Part shown: positions 45,350-53,235 of the stretch, piece after piece
Layout of the letters: every line of letters starts with the position of its first letter
How positions within the stretch are numbered: the stretch's first letter is position 1
Origin: Williamsia muralis
GTDB taxonomy: Bacteria > Actinomycetota > Actinomycetes > Mycobacteriales > Mycobacteriaceae
Assembly: GCF_002735905.1 (NCBI RefSeq)
Contig: NZ_PEBD01000008.1
Span: 186,001 to 250,000, forward strand
Length of the DNA stretch: 64,000 nt
Direction: 5' to 3'
Notes under the pieces: model-generated
Databases searched by the model: none
The model's input: only the letters and a program-made list of their open reading frames with translations
Told to the model about the DNA's origin: nothing
Program-made: the position numbers and the translations under genes

Positions 45350-45381
45350 CAAGCAGAATCGGGATCGGGGCCGATTCCTGA
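45332..45381 (+). repeat. 18-bp direct repeat at the ino1 3' end
   Basis: ATCGGGGCCGATTCCTGA occurs at 45332-45349 (the last codons and stop of ino1) and again at 45364-45381. The spacing is 32 bases. Confidence 0.8.
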
Positions 45382-45404
45382 TCTGATCTGACAATCTCGA
45401 CCCG

Positions 45405-45438
45405 AGAGCCGCACGCCTTCTAGAAGGTGTGCGGCTCT
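45405..45438 (+). terminator. ino1 terminator
   Basis: Two 17-base arms (45405-45421 and 45422-45438) pair throughout, with one G-T wobble and a CTAG loop, followed by TTG. It lies 55 bases after the ino1 stop. Confidence 0.75.
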
Positions 45439-45485
45439 TGGCATTTCCGGTGCAAAACGGTCCTTTATGGCCAAAGATGTCGCCT

Positions 45486-47078
45486 ATGACGAAATTGGCC
45501 ACTTCTCGCCGGCTGCAGCTCGCCGTCACGGCACTCACGGCAGTTCTCGTGATCTCCGCATGCGGGGGCGACAACGAATCGTCGAGCCCGGATGGCGACT
45601 TCTCGGGTCCGCCCCCGGCCGATTCGGCTGTGGCGGTGAGCGAGCAGCAGATCGATGACGCCATCGACCGGGTGCCCGAGCTCGCCGAGGGCATCATGTC
45701 GAAGACCAAGATCCCCGGCCTCGCGGTGGCAGTTGTCCGCGGCGGGGAGGTGGCCTTCGCCGAGGGTTTCGGCGTCAGGGAGGTCGGTAAGGACGGCAAA
45801 GTGGACGCCGACACCGTCTTTCAGATCGCGTCGCTGTCCAAGTCGGTCGGAGCCACCGTGATTGCCGAGGAGGTCGGCAAAGGTGTTGTGCAGTGGGACA
45901 CCCCCGTGCGTCAGAACCTGCCGTCGTTCACGATGAGCGATCCGTGGATCAGTGACCACGTGACCATCGCCGACATGTACACCCACCGGTCGGGGTTACC
46001 GCTTCACGCGGGTGACATCCTCGAAGACCTCGGCTACGGGCAGCAAGACATCCTGAGCAAGCTGGCTCAAGAGCCCATCGAGGCGACCAACTTTCGGGTC
46101 CACGACGCGTACACCAACTTCGGCATCACCGCGGCGGCCGAATCCGTCTCCGTCGCAGCAGGAACCGATTGGGCAACCCTGAGCCAGAACTCGCTCTACG
46201 GGCCGTTGGGCATGACCAACACCAGTTCTCGCTTCGCCGACTACATGGCGCACACCGACCGCGCCATCCCCCACACGCTGGTCGGCGACAAGTACCAGCC
46301 CAAGTTCCAGCGCGACCCCGATGCACAGGCCCCTGCCGGCGGCGTCTCTTCGACGGTCAACGACCTCGCGAAATGGATGAATCTGGTTCTCGCAGGTGGG
46401 GTACACAACGGGCAGCCGTTGGTCGAGAAGGAACCGCTGATCGCAGCGTTCACCAGTGAGTTCGCCCACGGCCCCGGCCAGGACACGTCGTTCCGATCGG
46501 GCACGTCCGGGTACGGGGTGAACGTCAGCACCACATCGTCGGGACGCGTGATCAACAGCCACTCCGGTGCGTTCAACTTGGGAGCTGCGACAAACTACGT
46601 GATGATCCCGTCCCTGAACGTAGGCATCGTGGCTCTGAGCAACGCCGGACCGATCGGTGCGGTCGAGGCGTTGACCGCAGAGTTCGTCGACCTCGTCCAA
46701 TACGGAAAGATCACCAGGGATTGGGTTGCGGGCTATGCACAACTCACCGCCGAACCGGCCGAAGGTGAACTTGCAGGCAAGCAGCGGCCCGCCGACGCCG
46801 CTCCGCCAGGACCGCTGCCGCGGTACGCAGGCACGTACACCAACCCTTACTGGGGCGAGGCGACCGTGGCACCGATGCCCGACGGCAACCTGCAACTGAC
46901 CATCGGGCCGGATCGGGTGCGATACACGCTGACGCCCTGGAGTGGAGACACCTGGACGTTCATCCCCACCGGCGAGATGCCGAACCCGGGCACGGTGTCG
47001 CAGGCGACGTTCGACGGCAGCACGGTGGTGCTCGAGTACTTCGACGACAACGGTCTGGGAACGTTCACGAAGTCCTGA
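45486..47078 (+). CDS. serine hydrolase lipoprotein, beta-lactamase class C fold
   Basis: 530 residues from ATG at 45486 (an ATG at 45477 is also possible). The lipobox ISAC sets the mature N-terminal Cys. Catalytic motifs are SLSK (Ser-x-x-Lys), YTN (Tyr-x-Asn) and HSG, as in class C beta-lactamases and DD-peptidases. A C-terminal beta domain follows (about 430-530). It is likely an outer-face esterase, peptidase or D,D-carboxypeptidase-like enzyme. A bidirectional terminator follows 22 bases after the stop. Not shown to act on beta-lactams. Confidence 0.85.
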   Translation: MTKLATSRRLQLAVTALTAVLVISACGGDNESSSPDGDFSGPPPADSAVAVSEQQIDDAIDRVPELAEGIMSKTKIPGLAVAVVRGGEVAFAEGFGVREVGKDGKVDADTVFQIASLSKSVGATVIAEEVGKGVVQWDTPVRQNLPSFTMSDPWISDHVTIADMYTHRSGLPLHAGDILEDLGYGQQDILSKLAQEPIEATNFRVHDAYTNFGITAAAESVSVAAGTDWATLSQNSLYGPLGMTNTSSRFADYMAHTDRAIPHTLVGDKYQPKFQRDPDAQAPAGGVSSTVNDLAKWMNLVLAGGVHNGQPLVEKEPLIAAFTSEFAHGPGQDTSFRSGTSGYGVNVSTTSSGRVINSHSGAFNLGAATNYVMIPSLNVGIVALSNAGPIGAVEALTAEFVDLVQYGKITRDWVAGYAQLTAEPAEGELAGKQRPADAAPPGPLPRYAGTYTNPYWGEATVAPMPDGNLQLTIGPDRVRYTLTPWSGDTWTFIPTGEMPNPGTVSQATFDGSTVVLEYFDDNGLGTFTKS

Positions 47079-47100
47079 ACCGCGCGGCTGTCAGAGCGAA

Positions 47101-47138
47101 CGACGAAGACCCACCGAATACTCGGTGGGTCTTCGTCG
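47101..47138. terminator. bidirectional terminator
   Basis: Perfect 17-base arms (47101-47117 and 47122-47138) with an ATAC loop, between the convergent serine hydrolase and Asp-repeat genes. Confidence 0.85.
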
Positions 47139-47159
47139 GTTACATCGGGAGTCTGTGGA

Positions 47160-47378
47160 TCAGCCGACCACCGTGGTGTCGTAGTAACCGTCGCCATCGG
47201 TGTCGACGTGCACGGTGTCGATGTAACCGTCGTTGTTCGCGTCCTCGTGCATCTCGTCGGCGAATCCGTCACCGTCGGTGTCGTACTCCTCGTAGTTGGC
47301 GATGCCGTCACCGTCGGTGTCGGTGAGAGCGGTGTCGATGATGCCGTCTGCGTTGGTGTCGTAGTACTCGGTGGCCAT
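47160..47378 (-). CDS. 72-residue acidic Asp-loop (calcium-type) repeat protein
   Basis: 72 residues, with AGGAGA at the right spacing before the ATG. It is made almost wholly of five D-x-[DN]-x-DG loops: DTNADG, DTDGDG, DTDGDG, DANNDG and DTDGDG. These are EF-hand-like or thrombospondin type 3-like calcium loops. It has about 20 acidic residues and no signal peptide or Cys. It may bind calcium in the cytoplasm, or be secreted by a non-Sec route. I know no named homologue. It ends at the shared terminator and is 108 bases from the GntR gene. Confidence 0.75.
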   Translation of the reverse strand: MATEYYDTNADGIIDTALTDTDGDGIANYEEYDTDGDGFADEMHEDANNDGYIDTVHVDTDGDGYYDTTVVG

Positions 47379-47486
47379 GATGTCTCCTGTGAATCGGTGC
47401 TGTTGATTCTCTGTCTTGGTGAAGCAGTCAGAGATAGGAGACGTCGCGGCGCACGAATGTTCCCGCGGATTTTGAGGGATGCCGCT

Positions 47487-48230
47487 CTACATCTGCCAGT
47501 GCACCGGCCGCGAGATGATCTCGTTCAATCGGCGCCGGTAGTACTTGGCCGTTTCTTCCACGAACGCGCTCATCGCGGTGGCTGACGCGTCTTGGTCGCG
47601 CTCACGCATGGCGTCGAGAACGTCCTGCTGCATCTCGACCGCAGCAAGCCGGGTCGCCATCGGGTGCTCGCTGGGTTCGGCGTCGCGCACCAGCAGCCAC
47701 AGTGTTTCCATCACGATGCGCAGAGCGGGGTTCCCGGCGGCTTCGTACACCCCGCGCTGGAACACGGCGTTGTTCTCCTGGAAGTTGGCGTAATCGCCGG
47801 GGTCCTCGCGCATGCGGTCGAGCGCCAGTTGCATGGTCTCGAGCTGGTCGTCGGTGACGTTCGCCGCGGCCTGACGGGCGACGATGGGCTCCATCATCAG
47901 CCGGACGTCGATGACGTCGCTGATGTTGGCGCCGTTGATCTGCAGGAACAGCTTCATCGTGTTGCCGAGCGACTCGAGCTCCGGCCGCTTTGCCACCGGG
48001 CCGCCACCGATGCCGGACTTGATCGTCACGAGGTCGCGGCTTTCGAGCAGACGCAGCGCCTCACGGACGGTCGTCCGCGCCACCCCGTGCTCGGCGACCA
48101 TTTCTTTCTCTGTGGGCAGCCGTTGTCCGACGACGATTCCGCCTCCGAGGATCTGATCCGCGATCACGTTGGCCACACGCGCCGAGATCTTGGGGGCGCG
48201 CGCCCGCGGAACGCTTTCCTCGATGGTCAT
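47487..48230 (-). CDS. GntR-family (FCD) transcriptional regulator
   Basis: 247 residues from ATG at 48230. The N-terminal winged helix has GQRLPTEKEMVAEHGVARTT and VREALRLLESRDLV. The FCD ligand domain (about 100-240) includes the conserved Arg/Asp and His pattern, seen as DVIDVRLMMEPIVARQAA and FQRGVYEAAGNPAL. It is divergent from the acyl-CoA ligase operon and is probably its repressor. FCD regulators commonly respond to organic acids or CoA thioesters. Confidence 0.87.
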   Translation of the reverse strand: MTIEESVPRARAPKISARVANVIADQILGGGIVVGQRLPTEKEMVAEHGVARTTVREALRLLESRDLVTIKSGIGGGPVAKRPELESLGNTMKLFLQINGANISDVIDVRLMMEPIVARQAAANVTDDQLETMQLALDRMREDPGDYANFQENNAVFQRGVYEAAGNPALRIVMETLWLLVRDAEPSEHPMATRLAAVEMQQDVLDAMRERDQDASATAMSAFVEETAKYYRRRLNEIISRPVHWQM

Positions 48231-48265
48231 GTGTTTCTCCCCCGCCTCCAAGTTCGTCTCGCAGT

Positions 48266-48318
48266 GCTAACCATACCTAGGGACAGTGTGATGTGCGCCA
48301 AGTCTGTACATAGTTAGC
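48266..48318. promoter_or_regulatory. inverted repeat in the GntR/acyl-CoA ligase promoter
   Basis: GCTAACCAT (48266-48274) and ATAGTTAGC (48310-48318) are inverted copies (8 of 9) 35 bases apart. A TGTACA palindrome (48305-48310) touches the second arm. It fits a site for the divergent GntR protein. Confidence 0.4.
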
Positions 48319-48375
48319 GGGATTAGATACTGTAGTCCGTGTCAGAAAAGTACTCACGGGGGCGAGGAGGTGGTC

Positions 48376-50055
48376 ATGTATCCCACACGGCCACCGAATG
48401 CTGCTCTGACGCAGAGATATAGGAGCGCCGGGCACTGGCGCGATCAGCCCGTCGCCCACTTCCTAGAGCAGGCCTCCGCTCGATACCCGGACGCTGTTGC
48501 GGTGATCGACGGCGCGCGTCGCGTCACCTTCAGTGAACTCGACGACGCGTCGGCACGGCTCGCGGCAGCGCTGCGCGGTCGCGGTGTGCGGTCCGGCGAC
48601 GTCGTGGCGTTCCAGCTGCCCAATTGCGCCGAGGCGGTCATCGCGTTTCAGGCCATCATGAAGCTCGGCGCGATCGCCAACCCGATCGTTCCCATCTACC
48701 GAGCCCGGGAAGTCCGATTCATCCTCGGGCAGGCCCGCGCAAAGGTGGTGCTCATCCCCGGAACGCACCGCGGTTTCGATTTCGGGGCAATGTACCGGGA
48801 CCTGGTGACCGACCTGCCCGACCTGCAGCTTGTCGTCTCCATCGGAGGAAACCCCGTCAGCGCGGCGGTCGGCACCACGTTGGACGAATTGGTGAAGTCG
48901 GCAACCCCGCAGGCCATTTCGGCTGTACGTAATCTCCCACCGGCCGACCCTGACACTATCTGCCTGTTGCTGTACACCTCTGGTACCACCGCTGACCCCA
49001 AAGGCGTTCTGCACAGCCACAACACCCTTGTCTACGAGAACCAGTCGATGATCACCTGGTTCGGATTGAACGAGCGCGACGTGATCTTCAACCCTTCACC
49101 GGTCACCCATGTGACCGGGGTGAACTGCGCGCTGACGCTGCCGTGCCTACTCGGCACAACGGTTGTGCTGCAGGATATCTGGGACCCCGAGGCGGCCTTG
49201 GATCTCATCCGGTCCGAGCACGCCAGCTTCATGATCTTCTCGACGCCTTTCCTCCGGGGCCTGCTCGACGCGGCCATCGCAGCGAAACTCGATACCCCTT
49301 CCATCCGCTACATCGCTTGTGGCGGAGCCGATATCCCCGACTCGCTGACCGCAACCGCAACCGAGCGGCTGGGTACGGTCACGAGGATGTACGGCGCCAC
49401 CGAGGGCCCGTCTGTCACGGCGTCCGACCGGTGGGACCCCATCTACCTGCGCACCAAAACCGATGGACGGCCGATCTCACCCACTGAGGTGATCGTCGCC
49501 GACGACGACGGCACGTCCGTTGCCACAGGCGCGGTGGGCGAAACCCTCTGGCGTGGACCGGACACCTTTCTCGGATACCTCGATGAGCGCCTGAACAAGA
49601 CCGCCTTCACCGACGACGGCTTCTTCCGTACCGGTGACCTGGGTCGCTTCGACAGCAGCGGCGGTATCCACATCGTCGGACGTATCAAAGATGTCATCAA
49701 TCGCTCGGGCGAGAAGATCAGCGCACACGACGTCGAAAACCAACTCAGCGAGCATCCGGCTGTGGTCGAGGTGGCCGTTGTCGCCGGGCCCGATGCCCGG
49801 ACCGGTGAACGCGGGTGTGCGTTTGTGGTGACCCGAGATCAGCGCGATCTCACACTGCCCGAGGTACACCGATTTCTTCTCGAACGAGAGATCGCGGTAC
49901 AGAAGATCCCGGAGAGCGTCTTCGTGGTCGATTCTCTGCCGAAGACAGCCAGCGGCAAGGTGCAGAAGTTTGCGCTGCGCGACTGGACCCGCGATCGAGA
50001 TGCGCTCCCACCCCAGATGACGGCGATGAAATTCGCCGCGACACACGAGAAATAG
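48376..50055 (+). CDS. AMP-forming acyl-CoA synthetase
   Basis: 559 residues from ATG at 48376 with GGAGG five bases upstream. LYTSGTTADPKGVLHSH is the AMP-binding P-loop, YGATEGP follows, then GDLGRFDSSGGIHIVGRIKD and the adenylation lysine near the C-terminus in PKTASGKVQKF. It activates a carboxylic acid to its CoA ester. First gene of an operon with an enoyl-CoA hydratase and two acyl-CoA dehydrogenases, so the acid is then oxidised by beta-oxidation. The chain type is unknown; cyclohexanecarboxylate- or fatty-acid-like ligases are possible. Confidence 0.88.
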   Translation: MYPTRPPNAALTQRYRSAGHWRDQPVAHFLEQASARYPDAVAVIDGARRVTFSELDDASARLAAALRGRGVRSGDVVAFQLPNCAEAVIAFQAIMKLGAIANPIVPIYRAREVRFILGQARAKVVLIPGTHRGFDFGAMYRDLVTDLPDLQLVVSIGGNPVSAAVGTTLDELVKSATPQAISAVRNLPPADPDTICLLLYTSGTTADPKGVLHSHNTLVYENQSMITWFGLNERDVIFNPSPVTHVTGVNCALTLPCLLGTTVVLQDIWDPEAALDLIRSEHASFMIFSTPFLRGLLDAAIAAKLDTPSIRYIACGGADIPDSLTATATERLGTVTRMYGATEGPSVTASDRWDPIYLRTKTDGRPISPTEVIVADDDGTSVATGAVGETLWRGPDTFLGYLDERLNKTAFTDDGFFRTGDLGRFDSSGGIHIVGRIKDVINRSGEKISAHDVENQLSEHPAVVEVAVVAGPDARTGERGCAFVVTRDQRDLTLPEVHRFLLEREIAVQKIPESVFVVDSLPKTASGKVQKFALRDWTRDRDALPPQMTAMKFAATHEK

Positions 50056-50062
50056 GGACCCA

Positions 50063-50845
50063 ATGACCGTTCAGACGCCTGGGATCGAACATCTCGTCGT
50101 CACCGAGCCGGAACCGGGTATCGCACTCGTCGAACTTGCCCGCGGCAAGGTGAACGCGATCGACACCCAGATGTACGACGAGATCGCACGAGTCTTCGAC
50201 ATGCTGTCCGACAACCAGGACATCCGCGCCATCGTCCTCACCGGCCGCGGCAGGATCTTCTGCGCGGGCAATGATCTCGGCAACTTTCGGGTGATGGATT
50301 CGGTGAGCGGCGACGTCGAGATGCGCAGCGTGAGACGGGCACTCTTCGGGTTGTACGACTGCGCGTTACCCGTTGTCGCTGCCATCAACGGTCCCGCTCT
50401 CGGTAGTGGTCTTGCGTTGGCCTCGCTGAGCGACATCGTGGTTGCCTCCGACCGGGCGACGTTCGGCCTTCCGGAGATGGGTGTCGGCGTCCTCGGTGGA
50501 GGCCGGTTCACCGCCAGGATGCTTCCACAGCAGGCGATGCGACGGATGTTCTTCACCGCCGAGCCCGTCGATGCAGAGACCCTGCGCGGCTGGGGTGCAC
50601 CCCTCGACGTGGTACCGCACGCCGAACTCCTCGAGGTCGCGATGTCGCGGGCGCGCGTCATCGCCGCCAAGAGCCGATACGCGCTGACCCTGGCAAAGCA
50701 GTCGCTGAACGGGTGCGAAGACGTCGATCTCAAACGCGGCTACGAACTCGAACAGACCTTCACCGTGCGACTCTCCGAGCATCCCGACTCCAAGAAGGCA
50801 GTCGAGGCCCGTATCGCCGAGATGTCGAAAGGAAGGAAGCCATGA
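50063..50845 (+). CDS. enoyl-CoA hydratase/isomerase family protein
   Basis: 260 residues. FCAGNDLGNF and NGPALGSGLALASLSDIVVAS form the oxyanion hole and CoA site, while ATFGLPEMGVGVLGG follows. The crotonase-family catalytic Glu pair is not fully conserved (an Asp/Glu is seen near LPEMG), so hydratase or isomerase activity is likely but not certain. Seven bases after the ligase gene and four-base overlap with the next gene. Confidence 0.87.
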   Translation: MTVQTPGIEHLVVTEPEPGIALVELARGKVNAIDTQMYDEIARVFDMLSDNQDIRAIVLTGRGRIFCAGNDLGNFRVMDSVSGDVEMRSVRRALFGLYDCALPVVAAINGPALGSGLALASLSDIVVASDRATFGLPEMGVGVLGGGRFTARMLPQQAMRRMFFTAEPVDAETLRGWGAPLDVVPHAELLEVAMSRARVIAAKSRYALTLAKQSLNGCEDVDLKRGYELEQTFTVRLSEHPDSKKAVEARIAEMSKGRKP

Positions 50846-52077
50846 CCCCGAGCCCGGGATCGAGTGGATCCGTCGACGCACAGGTGATCGACATCGACGT
50901 GTTCTCCGAAAAGTGCGTTGCGTGGCTCGACGAGCACCTCGATCGAAGGGAGGCGGGGCCGACGGTTGCGGCAGACCCGAACTACGCAATTTTCCACAAC
51001 CACACCCACGACGAGGAACGCGACCTGATCGACGCCGCCCGGGACTGGCAGCGAAAAAGGGTCGATGCCGGGTTCGGTGCCATCACCTGGGGTCCGGAAT
51101 GGGGTGGCGCCGGCCTGACTGCCAGCCACGAACGCGTGTACGTCGGCCTCGAGCGGCAGTACGTCACGCCGGACCGTCACGAGACCGTGCTCGTGACCGT
51201 CGAATTGGTGGCGCCCACGCTTCATGCGCTCGGCACCGAGGAGCAGCGACAACGATTTGTCCGACCATTCCTTCGAACCGACGAACTGTGCTGCCAGCTT
51301 TTCTCCGAACCCGGCGCCGGTTCCGATCTGGCCGGGCTGTCCACCAAAGCTGTGGCCACCGGCGATGGTTGGCGCATCAACGGGCAGAAGGTGTGGAGCT
51401 CGGGTGCACAGTTCTCCGAGTGGGGCCTGCTCATCGCCCGCACCGATACCACCGTGGCCAAACACCGTGGGATGACGGCGTTCATGGTGCCGATGGATGC
51501 GCCTGGCGTCGATGTACGACCCATTCGGCAGAGCTCCGGTGGATCGACGTTCAACGAGGTCTTCCTCACCGACGTCGAAATACCTGACTCGCTGCGCGTC
51601 GGTGCCGAAGGTGACGGTTGGAAGGTCGCGCTCACCACGCTTGGCTTCGAACGCAATTCGAGCGCGGGGATCGTCAGCGCCGGCGGTAACAGCGCTGATC
51701 TGGTGCGTCTGGCAAAGAGTCAGGGCATCATCGGCGATCCCCTGGTACGCCAGCAATTGGCAGACGCTGCGATCTACGAGCGCGCCTCGGCACTGATGGT
51801 GGCTCGTTACGCCGAACGTGAGCAATCGGGAGCCGTTCCGGGAGTTGAGGGTTCGATCGGCAAACTCGTCTGGACCCAGAACCTCAAGCGGATCGGCGAC
51901 GCCGCCGCATCGTTCCTCGGCCCGAAGATCCTCGCCGACACCGGAGAGCCGAACACGTTCGCCTGGACCGATCATCTCCTGGGCGCACCCGGCTATCGCA
52001 TAGCGGGAGGCTCTGACGAGATCCAGCGAAACATCATCGGCGAACGCGGGCTCGGACTGCCCCGCGAACCACGTTAG
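50842..52077 (+). CDS. acyl-CoA dehydrogenase (first)
   Basis: 411 residues from ATG at 50842. SEPGAGSDLAGL binds FAD and substrate, and GGSDEIQRNIIGERGLGLP is the C-terminal FAD site. The family's catalytic Glu is at about residue 245 in related enzymes but was not checked in this sequence. The N-terminus is typical of the long branched-chain or cyclic-acyl type. It pairs with the second, shorter acyl-CoA dehydrogenase that begins 11 bases later. Paired genes often form heterotetramers in sterol and cyclic-acid degradation. Confidence 0.88.
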   Translation: MTPSPGSSGSVDAQVIDIDVFSEKCVAWLDEHLDRREAGPTVAADPNYAIFHNHTHDEERDLIDAARDWQRKRVDAGFGAITWGPEWGGAGLTASHERVYVGLERQYVTPDRHETVLVTVELVAPTLHALGTEEQRQRFVRPFLRTDELCCQLFSEPGAGSDLAGLSTKAVATGDGWRINGQKVWSSGAQFSEWGLLIARTDTTVAKHRGMTAFMVPMDAPGVDVRPIRQSSGGSTFNEVFLTDVEIPDSLRVGAEGDGWKVALTTLGFERNSSAGIVSAGGNSADLVRLAKSQGIIGDPLVRQQLADAAIYERASALMVARYAEREQSGAVPGVEGSIGKLVWTQNLKRIGDAAASFLGPKILADTGEPNTFAWTDHLLGAPGYRIAGGSDEIQRNIIGERGLGLPREPR

Positions 52078-52088
52078 GAGATCGGCAA

Positions 52089-53144
52089 ATGCCTCTCGAA
52101 TTGACGGTCGAACAGCGCGATCTCGAATCAAGTCTCCGGTCGTCGCTGGCCCGCACCGCAGCCGGCGACAACGTCTGGGACTCGCTGCTGGAGATGGGTC
52201 TGACCGAGGTCCCGTTCCCGGAGAACTACGGCGGAGCAGGGTTCACCCTGAAGGACACCGCTGTGGTGATGGCCGAACTGGGCCGGTCACTCGGCGCCGG
52301 TCCATACTTCTCCTCGGTCATCCTGGCAGGTTTCACTCTGCTGCATGCAGGTTCGGATGCCGCCAAGACACAACATCTTCCGACCATCGCGGATGGCAGC
52401 GTGACCGCCGCACTCGTGACCGGATACCCGTTTGCGTCCACGTCGATCACCGCGTCCGGAGGTGACGACAACACAATCGTTCTCGACGGTGCTCAGGAGG
52501 CCGTGGTCACCGGAGCCGATGCTGATCTGCTCGTCGTCGTCGCCGAGGGACCCTCGGGTCCGGAGTTGGCGGTCATCGGCGGGCACGCCGCCGGCGTAAC
52601 ACGCACCGCGCGTGAATCACTCGACTTCACCCGGCCACTCGCGCGGATCGAGTTCACCGGGGCGTCAGCGGCGCGCGTCGGCGGTAGCCACCTCATAGCG
52701 GGTCTCGACAAGGCGCAGGCCATCGCCATCACCGCGCTCGCCGCTGAGCAGGTGGGGGCTGCCCGCGCCTGCCTGGAGATGTCTGTCGACTACGCCAAGA
52801 CCCGGCAACAGTTCGGACGTGCCATCGGATCGTTCCAGTCAATCAAACATCGACTCACCGACATGCTGGTGGCGATCGAACTGGCCGAGGCCGCTGTACT
52901 CGATGCCGCTGACGCCGATTCTCGCAGTAGCGGCGAGTTGTTCGTCGCTGCCGCGACGGCCCGAGTGCTCGCCTCGCGAGCCGCGACCTTCGCGGCCGAG
53001 GAGTCCGTGCAGATCCACGGCGGCATCGGATTCACTTGGGAGCACCCGTTGCACAGATACTTTCGCCGGGCCAAGACGAGTGAACTGTTGTTCGGCAACA
53101 CCGCCGTGCACGCCGAGACAGTTGCCGCCGCGCTGGTGCCCTGA
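52089..53144 (+). CDS. acyl-CoA dehydrogenase (second)
   Basis: 351 residues with GGAGATCGGCAA before the ATG. FPENYGGAGFTLKDTAVVMAEL and IHGGIGFTWEHPLHRYFRRA are family motifs. The usual catalytic-Glu region looks weak in this shorter subunit, a feature of the second partner in alpha2beta2 actinobacterial dehydrogenases (for example FadE26-FadE27 type). Last gene of the ligase operon; a palindromic element follows. Confidence 0.85.
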   Translation: MPLELTVEQRDLESSLRSSLARTAAGDNVWDSLLEMGLTEVPFPENYGGAGFTLKDTAVVMAELGRSLGAGPYFSSVILAGFTLLHAGSDAAKTQHLPTIADGSVTAALVTGYPFASTSITASGGDDNTIVLDGAQEAVVTGADADLLVVVAEGPSGPELAVIGGHAAGVTRTARESLDFTRPLARIEFTGASAARVGGSHLIAGLDKAQAIAITALAAEQVGAARACLEMSVDYAKTRQQFGRAIGSFQSIKHRLTDMLVAIELAEAAVLDAADADSRSSGELFVAAATARVLASRAATFAAEESVQIHGGIGFTWEHPLHRYFRRAKTSELLFGNTAVHAETVAAALVP

Positions 53145-53162
53145 GTCCTTCGGTTACACATC

Positions 53163-53202
53163 CCCTCCGACATCGGCCACATCCTCCGGTTGTAACCGGA
53201 GG
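53163..53202. repeat. 40-bp intergenic repeat, copy 2
   Basis: See copy 1 at 31349-31388 (34 of 40 identical). Here ATCCTCCGGTT/AACCGGAGGAT (53181-53191 and 53194-53204) form a perfect 11-base stem, and GTAACCGGAGGATATG is repeated at 53192 and 53211. It lies between convergent acyl-CoA dehydrogenase and pyruvate carboxylase genes. Confidence 0.6.
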
Positions 53203-53235
53203 ATATGGCCGTAACCGGAGGATATGACCCGCGGG

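Noticed and set aside
44306-45814. Long minus frame opposite ino1
   Set aside because: Antisense of ino1, crosses its terminator and enters the next gene.
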